A stretch of DNA of 9,292 nucleotides from JBBQTU01 sp038213005 (lineage in GTDB: Bacteria > Planctomycetota > Phycisphaerae > Tepidisphaerales > Tepidisphaeraceae): NCBI GenBank assembly GCA_038213005.1, contig JBBQTU010000172.1:1-9292 (forward strand). The letters are read 5' to 3'. The first letter of the stretch is position 1. Every line of letters begins with the position of its first letter. Below the pieces are notes generated by a model that was given only the letters and a program-made list of their open reading frames with translations, ran no database searches and had not been told where the DNA came from. A program made the translations under genes and the position numbers. Positions 1 to 6,277 of the stretch are shown piece by piece.

Positions 1-51
1 CATGCATCGTCACTAACTGCTTGCCACAAGGAGCCGATCGGTATTCCTCCC

Positions 52-93
52 GCCGACGAGGTCGGCTCGTCAAAGCTGCGAGAAGCTCGCAGC
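52..93. repeat. Pair of tight hairpins upstream of the restriction-modification gene
   Basis: Two perfect inverted repeats stand side by side. The first is GCCGAC, loop GAG, GTCGGC (52-66, 6-bp stem). The second is GCTGCGAG, loop AAG, CTCGCAGC (75-93, 8-bp stem). Both loops are 3 bases and 8 bases separate the hairpins. There is no T-run after either, so a classical intrinsic terminator is not supported, although they could end or stabilise a transcript arriving from outside the window. A pair with the same design but different sequence lies beyond the other end of the next gene. Confidence 0.6.
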
Positions 94-204
94 ACTCCAA
101 ATCGCCTTAAGTGTCCTGCACCCCGATCAGCCCCCTCGCCCTGTCGCCCCGCGGCCAACATGCCTATGCAGTAAGCCGAGCCGCCCTCGGTCGGTCATCC
201 CTCC

Positions 205-233
205 TTTACACCCCCGCTCGCTTGCTCAACAAT
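205..233 (+). promoter_or_regulatory. Candidate promoter of the Type IIL gene
   Basis: TTTACA (205-210, five of six matches to the -35 consensus) is followed after 17 bases by AACAAT (228-233, four of six matches to the -10 consensus). The chosen ATG at 240 starts only 6 bases later, so transcription would begin at or within a few bases of the start codon. This is a sequence match only. It carries more weight because hisC and the Uma2 gene show the same close spacing between the -10 box and the ATG. Confidence 0.35.
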
Positions 234-239
234 GCTCCC

Positions 240-3200
240 ATGACCCCCGAAGAGTTTGTCGAGAAATGGCGCCAGACCGAACTCTCTGAGATCGCGGCCA
301 GTCATGAGCACTTCATCGACATTTGCCACATGCTCGGCGAACTCACCCCCGCATACGCCGACCCCGAAGGCACCAACTTCTGTTTCGAAAAGGCCGTCAC
401 CGTCATCGCCCCCGCCAGCAAAGGCAGCAAGGGCGACTCCGGCTTCGTTGATGTCTGGAAACGCGGCTGCTTCGCCTGGGAATACAAACGCAAGGGCAAG
501 TACAACACGCTCAACGACGCCTATCGCCAGCTCTACCAGTACCGCGACGCACTGGACAATCCGCCCCTCAGCGTCGTCTGTGACATCTCCACTATCGAGA
601 TCCGCACCCACTTTCCCGGCTTCCCCACCGAACGCATCATCCTCAAACTTGAGGAAATCCCCGGCCGCCTCGACGTGCTCCGCCGCCTCTTCACCCACCC
701 CGACTCCTTCAAACCCTTCAAGACCCGAGCCGCCGTCACCGCCGACGCCGCCAACGAGTTCGGCCAGCTTGCCGACCGCCTCATCGACCGCCACACCACC
801 GGCCGCCACGACCCCGGCGCTCAGAAGATCGCCCACTTCCTCATGAAGCTCATGTTCTGCCTCTTCGCCGAGGACACCGAGCTTCTCCCTGCCCAGACAT
901 TCACCCGGCTCCTCAAACGCTGCCTCATCGCCCCCGAGCAGTTCGAGGCCCGCGCCGAGCAACTCTTCACCCTCATGCGAACCGGCGGCGAGTTCGGCAA
1001 CGACATCATCCCCTGGTTCAACGGCGGCCTCTTCGACGAGCAACCGGCCATCGCCCTCAAACACGGCGACCTCATGGTCCTCCAGCGTATCGCCCAACTC
1101 GACTGGTCCGGCGTCGAGCCCTCCATCTTCGGCACCCTCTTCGAGCGCATCCTCGACCCCGACAAACGCGCCCAGATCGGCGCTCACTACACCAGCCGCG
1201 AAGACATTTTGCTGGTTATCCAGCCCGTCATCATGCAGCCCCTCCAGCGCCAGTGGGCCGCCCTGCAGGAGCAGTTCGCCCCCGACCTCAAAACCTACGC
1301 CGATCTCCCGGCCGCCAAACGCAGCAAAGCCGCCCGTAAACTCGAAGCCCGCCTCGATGCCTTCCGCGAAAACCTTGGCAAGCTTCGCGTTCTGGATTCC
1401 GCCTGCGGCTCCGGCAACTTCTTGTACGTCGCCCTCCAGCAGCTTCTGGAATTGGATGAGCAAGTCGTCATCTTCGCCAGGCGCCACGACCTCGCCCTCC
1501 GCTCGCTGCCCTGGATCAAGCCCACGCAAATGCATGGCATCGAACTCAACCCCTACGCCGCTGAACTCGCGCAGGTCGTCATCTGGATCGGCTACCTCCA
1601 ATGGCTCAAAGAACGCGGCCTGGATGTCCCCGACCAGCCGATTCTCGACAAGCTCGAATGTATTGAGAACCGCGACGCCATCCTCGACCTCTCCGACCCG
1701 AAACACCCAGCCCCGGCCAAGTGGCCCGAAGCCGACTTCATCGTCGGCAATCCGCCGTTCCTGGGGGACAAGCTCATGCGTGCTGGCCTAGGACATGCGT
1801 ACGTAGAATCACTTCGCAAGAGCTATGATGGACTTCCGGGCGGAATAGACCTGTGTGCTTACTGGTTTGATCTGGCTCATGGCTACATGAAGCACAATCC
1901 GGCGGCGCGCGCAGGATTGCTGGCTACTCAAAATATCCGCGGTGGCGCAAATCGAAAGGTGCTTGAGGCAATCTGCCGCGACGGCAGTATCTTCAATGCA
2001 CATTCGGACCGAGAGTGGATACTCGAAGGTGCAAACGTGCATGTCTCCATTGTGTGCTTCGACTGCGGCAGCGAGACAGTACGTGTGCTGAATGGTGCGA
2101 ACGTAGAGACCATCCACGCAAATCTCACGGCGGGCGTCGATGTCGTACAGGCGCGACACCTGAGTGAGAACGACAGTGTGAGTTTTCTGGGGAGTTGTAA
2201 GGGCGGCCCGTTCGACATCGATTGGCACGAGGCACGTCAACTGCTGGCGGATGGAGGCAATCCAAATGGTCGTCCGAACTCTGACGTTCTTCGGTCTGTT
2301 ATGAACAGCGAGGACATCCTCAGCCGAACTGGGCCTCGTTGGATTATCGACAATGCGGATCGCGACGTCGCCGACGCCTCACATTATGCTGCACCACACA
2401 GATGCGTTGTGTCACGCGTCAAACCCAAGCGTGATGGCAACCGTGATAAGTGGCTCAGGGAAAACTGGTGGCGACCGCAACGTATGCGTCCCGAGATGCG
2501 CCATGCCATTACGCCCTACGAGCGATACTTGGTGACGCCAACCACGTCGAAGTATCGCATTTTTCTTTGGCTTCCCGAACGCGTTCTGCCGGACCATCAG
2601 TTGATTGTCTTTGCTCGAGCTGACGACTGTTTCTTTGGGTTGATGCACGCATCGGTCCACGAATTGTGGGCTAGGAGCCAGGGCACGCAGCTTCGAGAGG
2701 TGGAATCAGGTTTCCGGTATACACCAACGTCTACATTTGAAACCTTCCCCTTCCCTTGGCCTCCCGGCAAAGAGGACGTGAAACATCCGGCCTACAAGCG
2801 AATCAGCGAAGCCGCCAAGGAACTCAACGAACTCCGCGAACGCTGGCTCAATCCCCCGGAATGGATCGAACCGCTCGCCGCCCGCATCGACGCCACTGAC
2901 CAGTTCCTGGACGTCCCCGCCGAAGCCCGGCCGCTCATTCGCCAATCCGCCATCATGGCCCTGGCTGCCAAAGATGATCGGCTCAAGAAACGCACCCTGA
3001 CCAACCTCTACAACGAGCGCCCCACCTGGCTCAAGCTCGCCCACGAAAAACTCGACCGCGCCGTCCTCGCCGCCTACGCCGCCACCGACCCGGCCGGCCA
3101 ATGGGCTGAGTCCCTCGCCGAAGTCTTCACCGACACCGGCCCCGGCCAGCCCCTCCCGCCCAACCATCCTCTCATCGCCAAACGCGGCGAAGCTGAAAAA

Positions 3201-3251
3201 CGCATCCTCGAAAATCTTCTTCGACTCAATCACGCCAGAGCAGGGGAATAG
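240..3251 (+). CDS. MmeI-like Type IIL restriction-modification enzyme (fused nuclease, adenine methyltransferase and specificity domain)
   Basis: One chain of about 1003 residues that should both methylate and cut DNA, as MmeI-family enzymes do. Residues 1-150 hold the nuclease: D71 and E81-Y-K83 form the D-x9-E-x-K signature, spaced as in MmeI. A helical linker follows, ending in GAHYTS, then the SAM-binding motif I at 386-394 (DSACGSGNF) and the N6-adenine motif IV NPPF at 504-507. The target-recognition region spans roughly 640-860 and ends near TFETFPFPWPP, followed by a helical C-terminus. MmeI has 919 residues, so this looks full length. The frame opens from a GTG at 111, but the proline-rich 43-residue extension is unlike the family; ATG 240 begins the usual MTPEEFVEKWR start and follows a candidate promoter. 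Codon use changes over about 1775-2745, suggesting recombination. In this family the same chain determines the site for cutting and methylation, so no partner gene is needed. The recognition site cannot be read from the sequence. Confidence 0.92.
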   Translation: MTPEEFVEKWRQTELSEIAASHEHFIDICHMLGELTPAYADPEGTNFCFEKAVTVIAPASKGSKGDSGFVDVWKRGCFAWEYKRKGKYNTLNDAYRQLYQYRDALDNPPLSVVCDISTIEIRTHFPGFPTERIILKLEEIPGRLDVLRRLFTHPDSFKPFKTRAAVTADAANEFGQLADRLIDRHTTGRHDPGAQKIAHFLMKLMFCLFAEDTELLPAQTFTRLLKRCLIAPEQFEARAEQLFTLMRTGGEFGNDIIPWFNGGLFDEQPAIALKHGDLMVLQRIAQLDWSGVEPSIFGTLFERILDPDKRAQIGAHYTSREDILLVIQPVIMQPLQRQWAALQEQFAPDLKTYADLPAAKRSKAARKLEARLDAFRENLGKLRVLDSACGSGNFLYVALQQLLELDEQVVIFARRHDLALRSLPWIKPTQMHGIELNPYAAELAQVVIWIGYLQWLKERGLDVPDQPILDKLECIENRDAILDLSDPKHPAPAKWPEADFIVGNPPFLGDKLMRAGLGHAYVESLRKSYDGLPGGIDLCAYWFDLAHGYMKHNPAARAGLLATQNIRGGANRKVLEAICRDGSIFNAHSDREWILEGANVHVSIVCFDCGSETVRVLNGANVETIHANLTAGVDVVQARHLSENDSVSFLGSCKGGPFDIDWHEARQLLADGGNPNGRPNSDVLRSVMNSEDILSRTGPRWIIDNADRDVADASHYAAPHRCVVSRVKPKRDGNRDKWLRENWWRPQRMRPEMRHAITPYERYLVTPTTSKYRIFLWLPERVLPDHQLIVFARADDCFFGLMHASVHELWARSQGTQLREVESGFRYTPTSTFETFPFPWPPGKEDVKHPAYKRISEAAKELNELRERWLNPPEWIEPLAARIDATDQFLDVPAEARPLIRQSAIMALAAKDDRLKKRTLTNLYNERPTWLKLAHEKLDRAVLAAYAATDPAGQWAESLAEVFTDTGPGQPLPPNHPLIAKRGEAEKRILENLLRLNHARAGE
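1775..2745 (+). other. Segment of atypical codon use within the Type IIL gene (likely exchanged specificity module)
   Basis: Just after the NPPF motif, codon choice shifts from almost uniformly C-ending (GCC, CTC, CGC, ACC) to mixed, with many GCA, GTA, TCA, CAT, AAT and CGA codons. It shifts back near the TFPFPWPP stretch. By hand count only about 3 of roughly 29 alanine codons here are GCC, whereas GCC dominates on both sides. The segment covers about residues 512-836: the last part of the methyltransferase fold and most of the target-recognition domain. The reading frame is unbroken. Boundaries are approximate, to within some tens of bases. Confidence 0.7.
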
Positions 3252-3281
3252 GAGTAGATCATGCAGCTCGTTCCGCCACGC

Positions 3282-3315
3282 CTGACCCCGCCTGCGGCAA
3301 GCTCTCAGTCGGCCA
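3282..3315 (+). repeat. Direct repeat, copy 1
   Basis: This 34-base unit has the core GCAAGCTCTCAGTCGGCCA (3297-3315). It matches copy 2 at 3426-3459 at 29 of 34 positions. A further shared CCACACGTC follows each copy (3330-3338 and 3475-3483), so the original unit may have been nearly 60 bases long and has since diverged. The two copies bracket the hairpin pair. Confidence 0.65.
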
Positions 3316-3368
3316 GACCACCCGGCTAGCCACACGTCATCGCCTCACCCGCTCGCCCGCGCGAACCA

Positions 3369-3413
3369 GCACGTCGCAGACGTGCTCCACGTGGCGCACG
3401 TCTCTGACGTGCG
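3369..3413. repeat. Twin hairpin element with central CCACGTGG palindrome (REP-like)
   Basis: GCACGTC, loop GCA, GACGTGC (3369-3385, 7-bp stem) is followed by the perfect palindrome CCACGTGG (3387-3394) and then CGCACGTC, loop TCT, GACGTGCG (3395-3413, 8-bp stem). Both hairpins share the same stem sequence, so they can also pair with each other. There is no T-run. The design resembles paired REP elements (BIME or REPIN type), but no REP transposase is seen here and copy number in the genome is unknown. Confidence 0.6.
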
Positions 3414-3425
3414 AAGGGCACACCC

Positions 3426-3459
3426 CTGACTCCCCGTGGGGCAAGCTCTCAATCGGCCA
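3426..3459 (+). repeat. Direct repeat, copy 2
   Basis: Second copy of the 34-base unit, core GCAAGCTCTCAATCGGCCA (3441-3459), 144 bases downstream of copy 1. It differs from copy 1 by five substitutions and has no gaps over the 34 bases. Confidence 0.65.
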
Positions 3460-3539
3460 TGTCCAAGCGGTCCACCACACGTCGCCCGTCACGTTCTGAG
3501 ACCTCGCTAACCCTCTCCGCATTCGTGGCGTCCGTTCCC

Positions 3540-3690
3540 CGTCGCGCCCCCTTGCGTCGCTCCGTCGCGTCCTCGTCGCGCCTCACTCCGCGACCTCCAA
3601 ACGCTCCTGTGGCTGTGGCACGCAAGACATTCATGCATCGGGTCTCTGCTCTCTTTGCTTGCTCCTGTCCCTCCGTCGCTTCGTCGCGCG
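3540..3690. repeat. CGTCGC-rich low-complexity tract
   Basis: CGTCGC (GCGACG on the other strand) occurs six times, at 3540, 3555, 3563, 3574, 3674 and 3682, partly inside longer near-repeats such as CGTCGCGCC (3540-3548 and 3574-3582). Read on the minus strand it is a purine-rich run of GACGAAG/GACGGAG-like units. This looks like degenerate short tandem repeats and explains why several frames stay open here without encoding a recognisable protein. Confidence 0.5.
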
Positions 3691-3754
3691 CCTCGTGGTT
3701 GCGCTCCCCATCTCCGTGCGACGCCGCATCACGTGTATTTCCGTCTGGCTTTCC

Positions 3755-3760
3755 TATAAT
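3755..3760 (+). promoter_or_regulatory. Perfect -10 box (TATAAT) immediately upstream of hisC
   Basis: TATAAT ends 7 bases before the hisC ATG at 3768, so transcription would start on or next to the A of the start codon, giving a leaderless mRNA. No good -35 hexamer is visible 16-19 bases upstream, and there is no Shine-Dalgarno sequence. This box also argues against any hisC start further upstream. Confidence 0.5.
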
Positions 3761-3767
3761 CGGCGTC

Positions 3768-4820
3768 ATGTCCCTCGAATTCGTGCGAAAGTCCGTTCGC
3801 TCCATGGCCGGCTACGCCCCCGGCGAGCAGCCGCGGCCGGGTGAGCGCATCATCAAGCTTAACACCAACGAAAACCCCTTTCCTCCCAGCCCCAGGGTCA
3901 TGCAGGCCATCGGCGACATCCAGGGCGAAAGCCTCCGCAAATACCCCGATCCCAACAGCCGCTGCTTCTGTGATGCCGCCGCTGCGGTCTATGGCATCAC
4001 CCCCGATATGGTCATCACCGGCAACGGCAGCGATGACGTTCTGGCCTTCGCCCTGATGACCTTCGCGGGCCCAGGCGATGTCCTGGCGTACCCCGACCCA
4101 ACCTACTCGCTCTATCCGGTGCTGGCCGAACTGGACGAGGTGAGCGTGTCGCCGATCCCCTGGGAATCCGATTGGCGTCTGCCGATCGAAGGCCTGCTGG
4201 CCGCGGGCGCCAAAGCGATCTTCCTGGCCAACCCCAACGCCCCCTCGGGCACCTTCGTGCCTCCCGACCAGATAGACGTTCTCGCCAGCCGCTTCGACGG
4301 CCTTATCCTGGTGGACGAAGCCTACGCCGACTTCGCCGAAACCAACTGCATCGACCTGGTCCGTCGTCACGAGAATGTCGTGGTCAGCCGGACGCTGAGC
4401 AAAGCCTACTCGCTGGCCGGTCTTCGCTTCGGGTTCGCCATCGCCCAGCCGCAGGTCATCGCCGAACTGGCCAAGGCCAAGGACAGCTATCCCTGCGACG
4501 CCATCTCCATCGCGGCCGCCACCGCCGCCATGCTCGATCAGGAATACGCCCGCAAGACATGGGAGCACGTCAAACGTGAACGCAAGCGCGTGTCGGGCGA
4601 ACTCACGAAGATGGGCTGGTCTGTCATCCCCAGCCAGACCAACTTCCTCTTCGCCAGCGTCCCCGGTGGCAACGGCAAGGCCTGCTACGAATCCCTCAAG
4701 AACAAGGGCATCCTCGTTCGCTACTTCGACAAGCCCGGCCAGCGCGACAAGATCCGGCTCAGCATCGGAACCACGCAAGAGAACGATGCGGTGTTGGCTG
4801 CCTTGGGCAAGATCGGTTGA
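3768..4820 (+). CDS. hisC: Histidinol-phosphate aminotransferase
   Basis: A 350-residue PLP-dependent fold-type I aminotransferase, close to the usual HisC length. It converts imidazole-acetol phosphate and glutamate to L-histidinol phosphate and 2-oxoglutarate in histidine biosynthesis, in the cytoplasm. Visible landmarks are LNTNENP (31-37), GNGSDD of the cofactor phosphate site, NPNAPSGTF, LVDEAYADF with D183 and Y186 contacting the pyridine ring, SKAYSLAGLR with Schiff-base lysine K212 and R220, and the C-terminal substrate-carboxylate arginine R330 in IRLSIGT. ATG 3768 is chosen because it starts the conserved region and follows a TATAAT box; the frame is open leftwards to 3459 but encodes low-complexity sequence. 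It ends 5 bases before the 3' end of the convergent Uma2 gene. Some HisC-like enzymes also act on aromatic amino acids, but the nearby hisB supports the histidine role. Confidence 0.95.
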   Translation: MSLEFVRKSVRSMAGYAPGEQPRPGERIIKLNTNENPFPPSPRVMQAIGDIQGESLRKYPDPNSRCFCDAAAAVYGITPDMVITGNGSDDVLAFALMTFAGPGDVLAYPDPTYSLYPVLAELDEVSVSPIPWESDWRLPIEGLLAAGAKAIFLANPNAPSGTFVPPDQIDVLASRFDGLILVDEAYADFAETNCIDLVRRHENVVVSRTLSKAYSLAGLRFGFAIAQPQVIAELAKAKDSYPCDAISIAAATAAMLDQEYARKTWEHVKRERKRVSGELTKMGWSVIPSQTNFLFASVPGGNGKACYESLKNKGILVRYFDKPGQRDKIRLSIGTTQENDAVLAALGKIG

Positions 4821-4825
4821 GCGAA

Positions 4826-5446
4826 CTACCTGGCATCGTTGCCCGCCACGGCCGGGGGCGCTGATGCGAACTCGACCCCCGCGTAGACCTCGCTGAGGGA
4901 AAGATCGATATCGAGGCAGCGGACCCTCGCCACGGCCTCCAGCGTTGCCGACGATCGCAGAGACCACGAACCATCCGCTTGACGCAGGAAGAGCTCGACC
5001 CTTGGCGACTGCTGCGAGATCAGGACGTACTCCTCCAACGAATCAAGCTGTCGGTAACGGTAAAACTTCTCGCCGCGGTCGTAGGCTTCGGTATTGGGGG
5101 AGAGCACCTCGATGATCACACGAGGATTGGTGACGGTCTCGCCGGTGGAATCATTGGGATCAACCTGACGCGGACCACAGATGATGCTGACATCAGGATA
5201 CGCGTAAAGGACAGTCCGCGGGATACGAATGCGAAGATCGCTGCCATAGACGCGACAGGCTTTGCCCTTAAGCAGGTTGCGGAGTTCGCCACCGACATTC
5301 ATGACGATCAGACTATGGTTGGCCGATCCGCCGGCCATCAGCAGCACCTCGCCGTCCCGGTATTCGTGCTTCTCTAGCGACTCTCGCTCGCGCCTGAGAT
5401 ATTCGGCGACGCTCATCTGGGTGGATTTGAGGACCGGTATGGCCAT
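4826..5446 (-). CDS. Uma2-family (DUF820) putative restriction endonuclease-like protein
   Basis: A 206-residue protein of the Uma2 family, which has a PD-(D/E)XK nuclease fold. The cellular role is not well defined, and the family often occurs in many copies in planctomycetes and cyanobacteria. Landmarks are HEYRDGEVLLMAGGSANH (27-44), YPDVSI with D85, VIIEVLSP with E113, and D123-RGEK127 leading to EEYVLIS. D85, E113 and K127 are the likely catalytic set, so the site looks intact. ATG 5446 (MAIPVLKS) is preferred over ATG 5464 because a strong TATAAT lies at 5454-5459, inside what the longer form would translate, and 7 bases before the chosen start. The gene lies antisense between hisC and hisB, with a 5-base gap to the hisC stop, which looks like an insertion into a histidine gene cluster. 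It has no partner typical of a toxin-antitoxin or restriction-modification pair. Confidence 0.88.
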   Translation of the reverse strand: MAIPVLKSTQMSVAEYLRRERESLEKHEYRDGEVLLMAGGSANHSLIVMNVGGELRNLLKGKACRVYGSDLRIRIPRTVLYAYPDVSIICGPRQVDPNDSTGETVTNPRVIIEVLSPNTEAYDRGEKFYRYRQLDSLEEYVLISQQSPRVELFLRQADGSWSLRSSATLEAVARVRCLDIDLSLSEVYAGVEFASAPPAVAGNDAR

Positions 5447-5453
5447 GTGCGCG

Positions 5454-5483
5454 ATTATAACCAAGGCTCGGGAAGCATGTCGA
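5454..5483 (-). promoter_or_regulatory. Promoter of the Uma2 gene
   Basis: Read on the minus strand, TCGACA (5483-5478, five of six matches to the -35 consensus) is followed after 18 bases by a perfect TATAAT (5459-5454). The ATG at 5446 starts 7 bases after the -10 box, which predicts a leaderless or nearly leaderless transcript. No Shine-Dalgarno sequence is present. It is the best promoter match in the window. Confidence 0.6.
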
Positions 5484-5637
5484 TATCCTCAGGCAAATCC
5501 GGGCAAGCACGAGATGCGAAGGAGAAAATACGAAACGAAGCGGAGACTCGAAAGAGTAAACCCGGAGCGGCGCGGACATCGGGTACGTTGCCCGGATGTC
5601 TGGGCACACCCGCAACCACGTTTCGGTGGGGCGGCCG

Positions 5638-5666
5638 GTGAAGTGTCTCGCGGAAGCGGGTATGAT
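5638..5666 (+). promoter_or_regulatory. Candidate promoter of the hisB operon
   Basis: TATGAT (5661-5666, five of six matches to the -10 consensus) lies 10 bases before the hisB ATG at 5677. GTGAAG (5638-5643, three of six matches) sits 17 bases upstream as a weak -35. The predicted leader would be only a few bases long. The other 5447-5637 sequence between the divergent Uma2 and hisB genes shows no further feature that I can support. Confidence 0.35.
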
Positions 5667-5676
5667 GGTCCACACC

Positions 5677-6273
5677 ATGAGCAACCGAATCTCCAGCATC
5701 CAGCGGAATACCAAAGAGACTCAGATCGAGTTGTCCCTGAACCTCGATGGCCAGGGTGTCAGCGACATTCGCACCGGCGTCGGCTTCTTTGATCACATGC
5801 TGGACCTGCTCGCCCGCCACAGCCTGATCGACCTTACCATCAAGGCCACCGGTGATCTTCAGATCGACGCCCACCACACCGTCGAGGATGTCGGCATCGT
5901 CTTTGGCCAGGCGATCGAAAAGGCTCTGGGCGACAAGAGGGGCATCTACCGTTATGGCTGGGCAGTCATCCCTATGGACGAGAGCCAGGCTCAGGTCGCC
6001 GTCGATTTGTCCGGCCGGCCCGCCTTTGTATTCAACGTGAATTTCGAGCACGAGTTGATCGGCAACTTCCCCGTGGAACTGATCGAAGAGTTCTTCAAGT
6101 CGCTCGCCAACAGCGCCAAGATGAACCTCCACATCAACGTTCCCTACGGCACCAATAACCACCACGTCGCCGAGGCGATCTTCAAAGCCCTCGCCAAGAG
6201 CCTGCGCCAGGCGGTCTCGCCCGATCCGCGTAACAAGGGCATCCCCAGCACCAAGGGCTCACTCAACGGATAA
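5677..6273 (+). CDS. hisB: Imidazoleglycerol-phosphate dehydratase
   Basis: A 198-residue monofunctional HisB; the histidinol-phosphatase domain found fused in enterobacteria is absent. It dehydrates imidazole-glycerol phosphate to imidazole-acetol phosphate, the substrate of HisC. The family's metal-binding and catalytic motifs are all present: GVGFFDHML (34-42), DAHHTVEDVG (64-73), MDES (100-103), NNHHVAEAIFKA (160-171) and the C-terminal PSTKGSL. The protein normally forms a manganese-dependent 24-subunit assembly. ATG 5677 is chosen because MSNRISSIQRNTKET is a typical N-terminus; ATGs at 5662 and 5665 overlap the likely -10 box, and a start at 5596 adds residues not seen in the family. 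It is the first gene of a probable three-gene transcript, with the next ATG 4 bases after its stop. Its pathway neighbour hisC lies upstream on the same strand, separated by the reversed Uma2 gene. Confidence 0.96.
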   Translation: MSNRISSIQRNTKETQIELSLNLDGQGVSDIRTGVGFFDHMLDLLARHSLIDLTIKATGDLQIDAHHTVEDVGIVFGQAIEKALGDKRGIYRYGWAVIPMDESQAQVAVDLSGRPAFVFNVNFEHELIGNFPVELIEEFFKSLANSAKMNLHINVPYGTNNHHVAEAIFKALAKSLRQAVSPDPRNKGIPSTKGSLNG

Positions 6274-6277
6274 CACC

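Larger units (their letters stand above)
3252..3767. other. Gene-free stretch with repeats and hairpins between the Type IIL gene and hisC
   Basis: No convincing gene is present in these 516 bases. The only short frame directly after the upstream stop (ATG 3261, 22 codons) resembles nothing known. The hisC frame stays open leftwards to 3459, but that part encodes a Ser/Arg/Pro-rich low-complexity stretch and is not HisC. The region contains a degenerate direct repeat, two hairpins, a palindrome GGCTAGCC (3324-3331), a CGTCGC-rich tract, and the hisC -10 box at its right end. Confidence 0.7.

Noticed and set aside
111..239. GTG-initiated 43-residue extension of the Type IIL gene
   Set aside because: It begins just after an in-frame stop, is rich in Pro, Ser, Ala and Leu, and precedes the typical family N-terminus at ATG 240. 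A candidate promoter lies inside it.
195..1706. Long open frame (503 codons) on the minus strand inside the Type IIL gene
   Set aside because: It is acidic, Gly/Val/Glu/Ala-rich sequence that mirrors the C-ending codons of the plus-strand gene. The plus strand has clear catalytic motifs, so this is a codon-bias shadow.
3369..3413. Rho-independent terminator for the Type IIL gene
   Set aside because: The hairpins are strong, but no T-run follows on either strand and they start more than 100 bases after the stop codon. A terminator role remains possible but is not supported.
3282..3483. Possible short CRISPR array
   Set aside because: There are only two imperfect copies 144 bases apart, the interval contains hairpins in place of a spacer of normal length, and no cas gene is nearby.
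3459..3767. 103-codon N-terminal extension of HisC
   Set aside because: It is Ser/Arg/Pro low-complexity sequence arising from the CGTCGC-rich tract, with no HisC similarity, and TATAAT lies within it just before the better ATG.
3449..3805. Minus-strand frame of 118 codons before hisC
   Set aside because: It is Arg/Glu/Asp-rich and derived from the same repeat tract, has no recognisable domain, and runs into the hisC coding start.
3729..4967. Minus-strand frame of 412 codons opposite hisC
   Set aside because: It is a Gly/Val/Asp-rich shadow of hisC codon usage, while the plus strand has a complete set of HisC motifs.
5447..5464. Longer Uma2 start at ATG 5464
   Set aside because: The six added residues would be encoded by the TATAAT box and its flank. 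The family-like MAIPVLKS begins at 5446.
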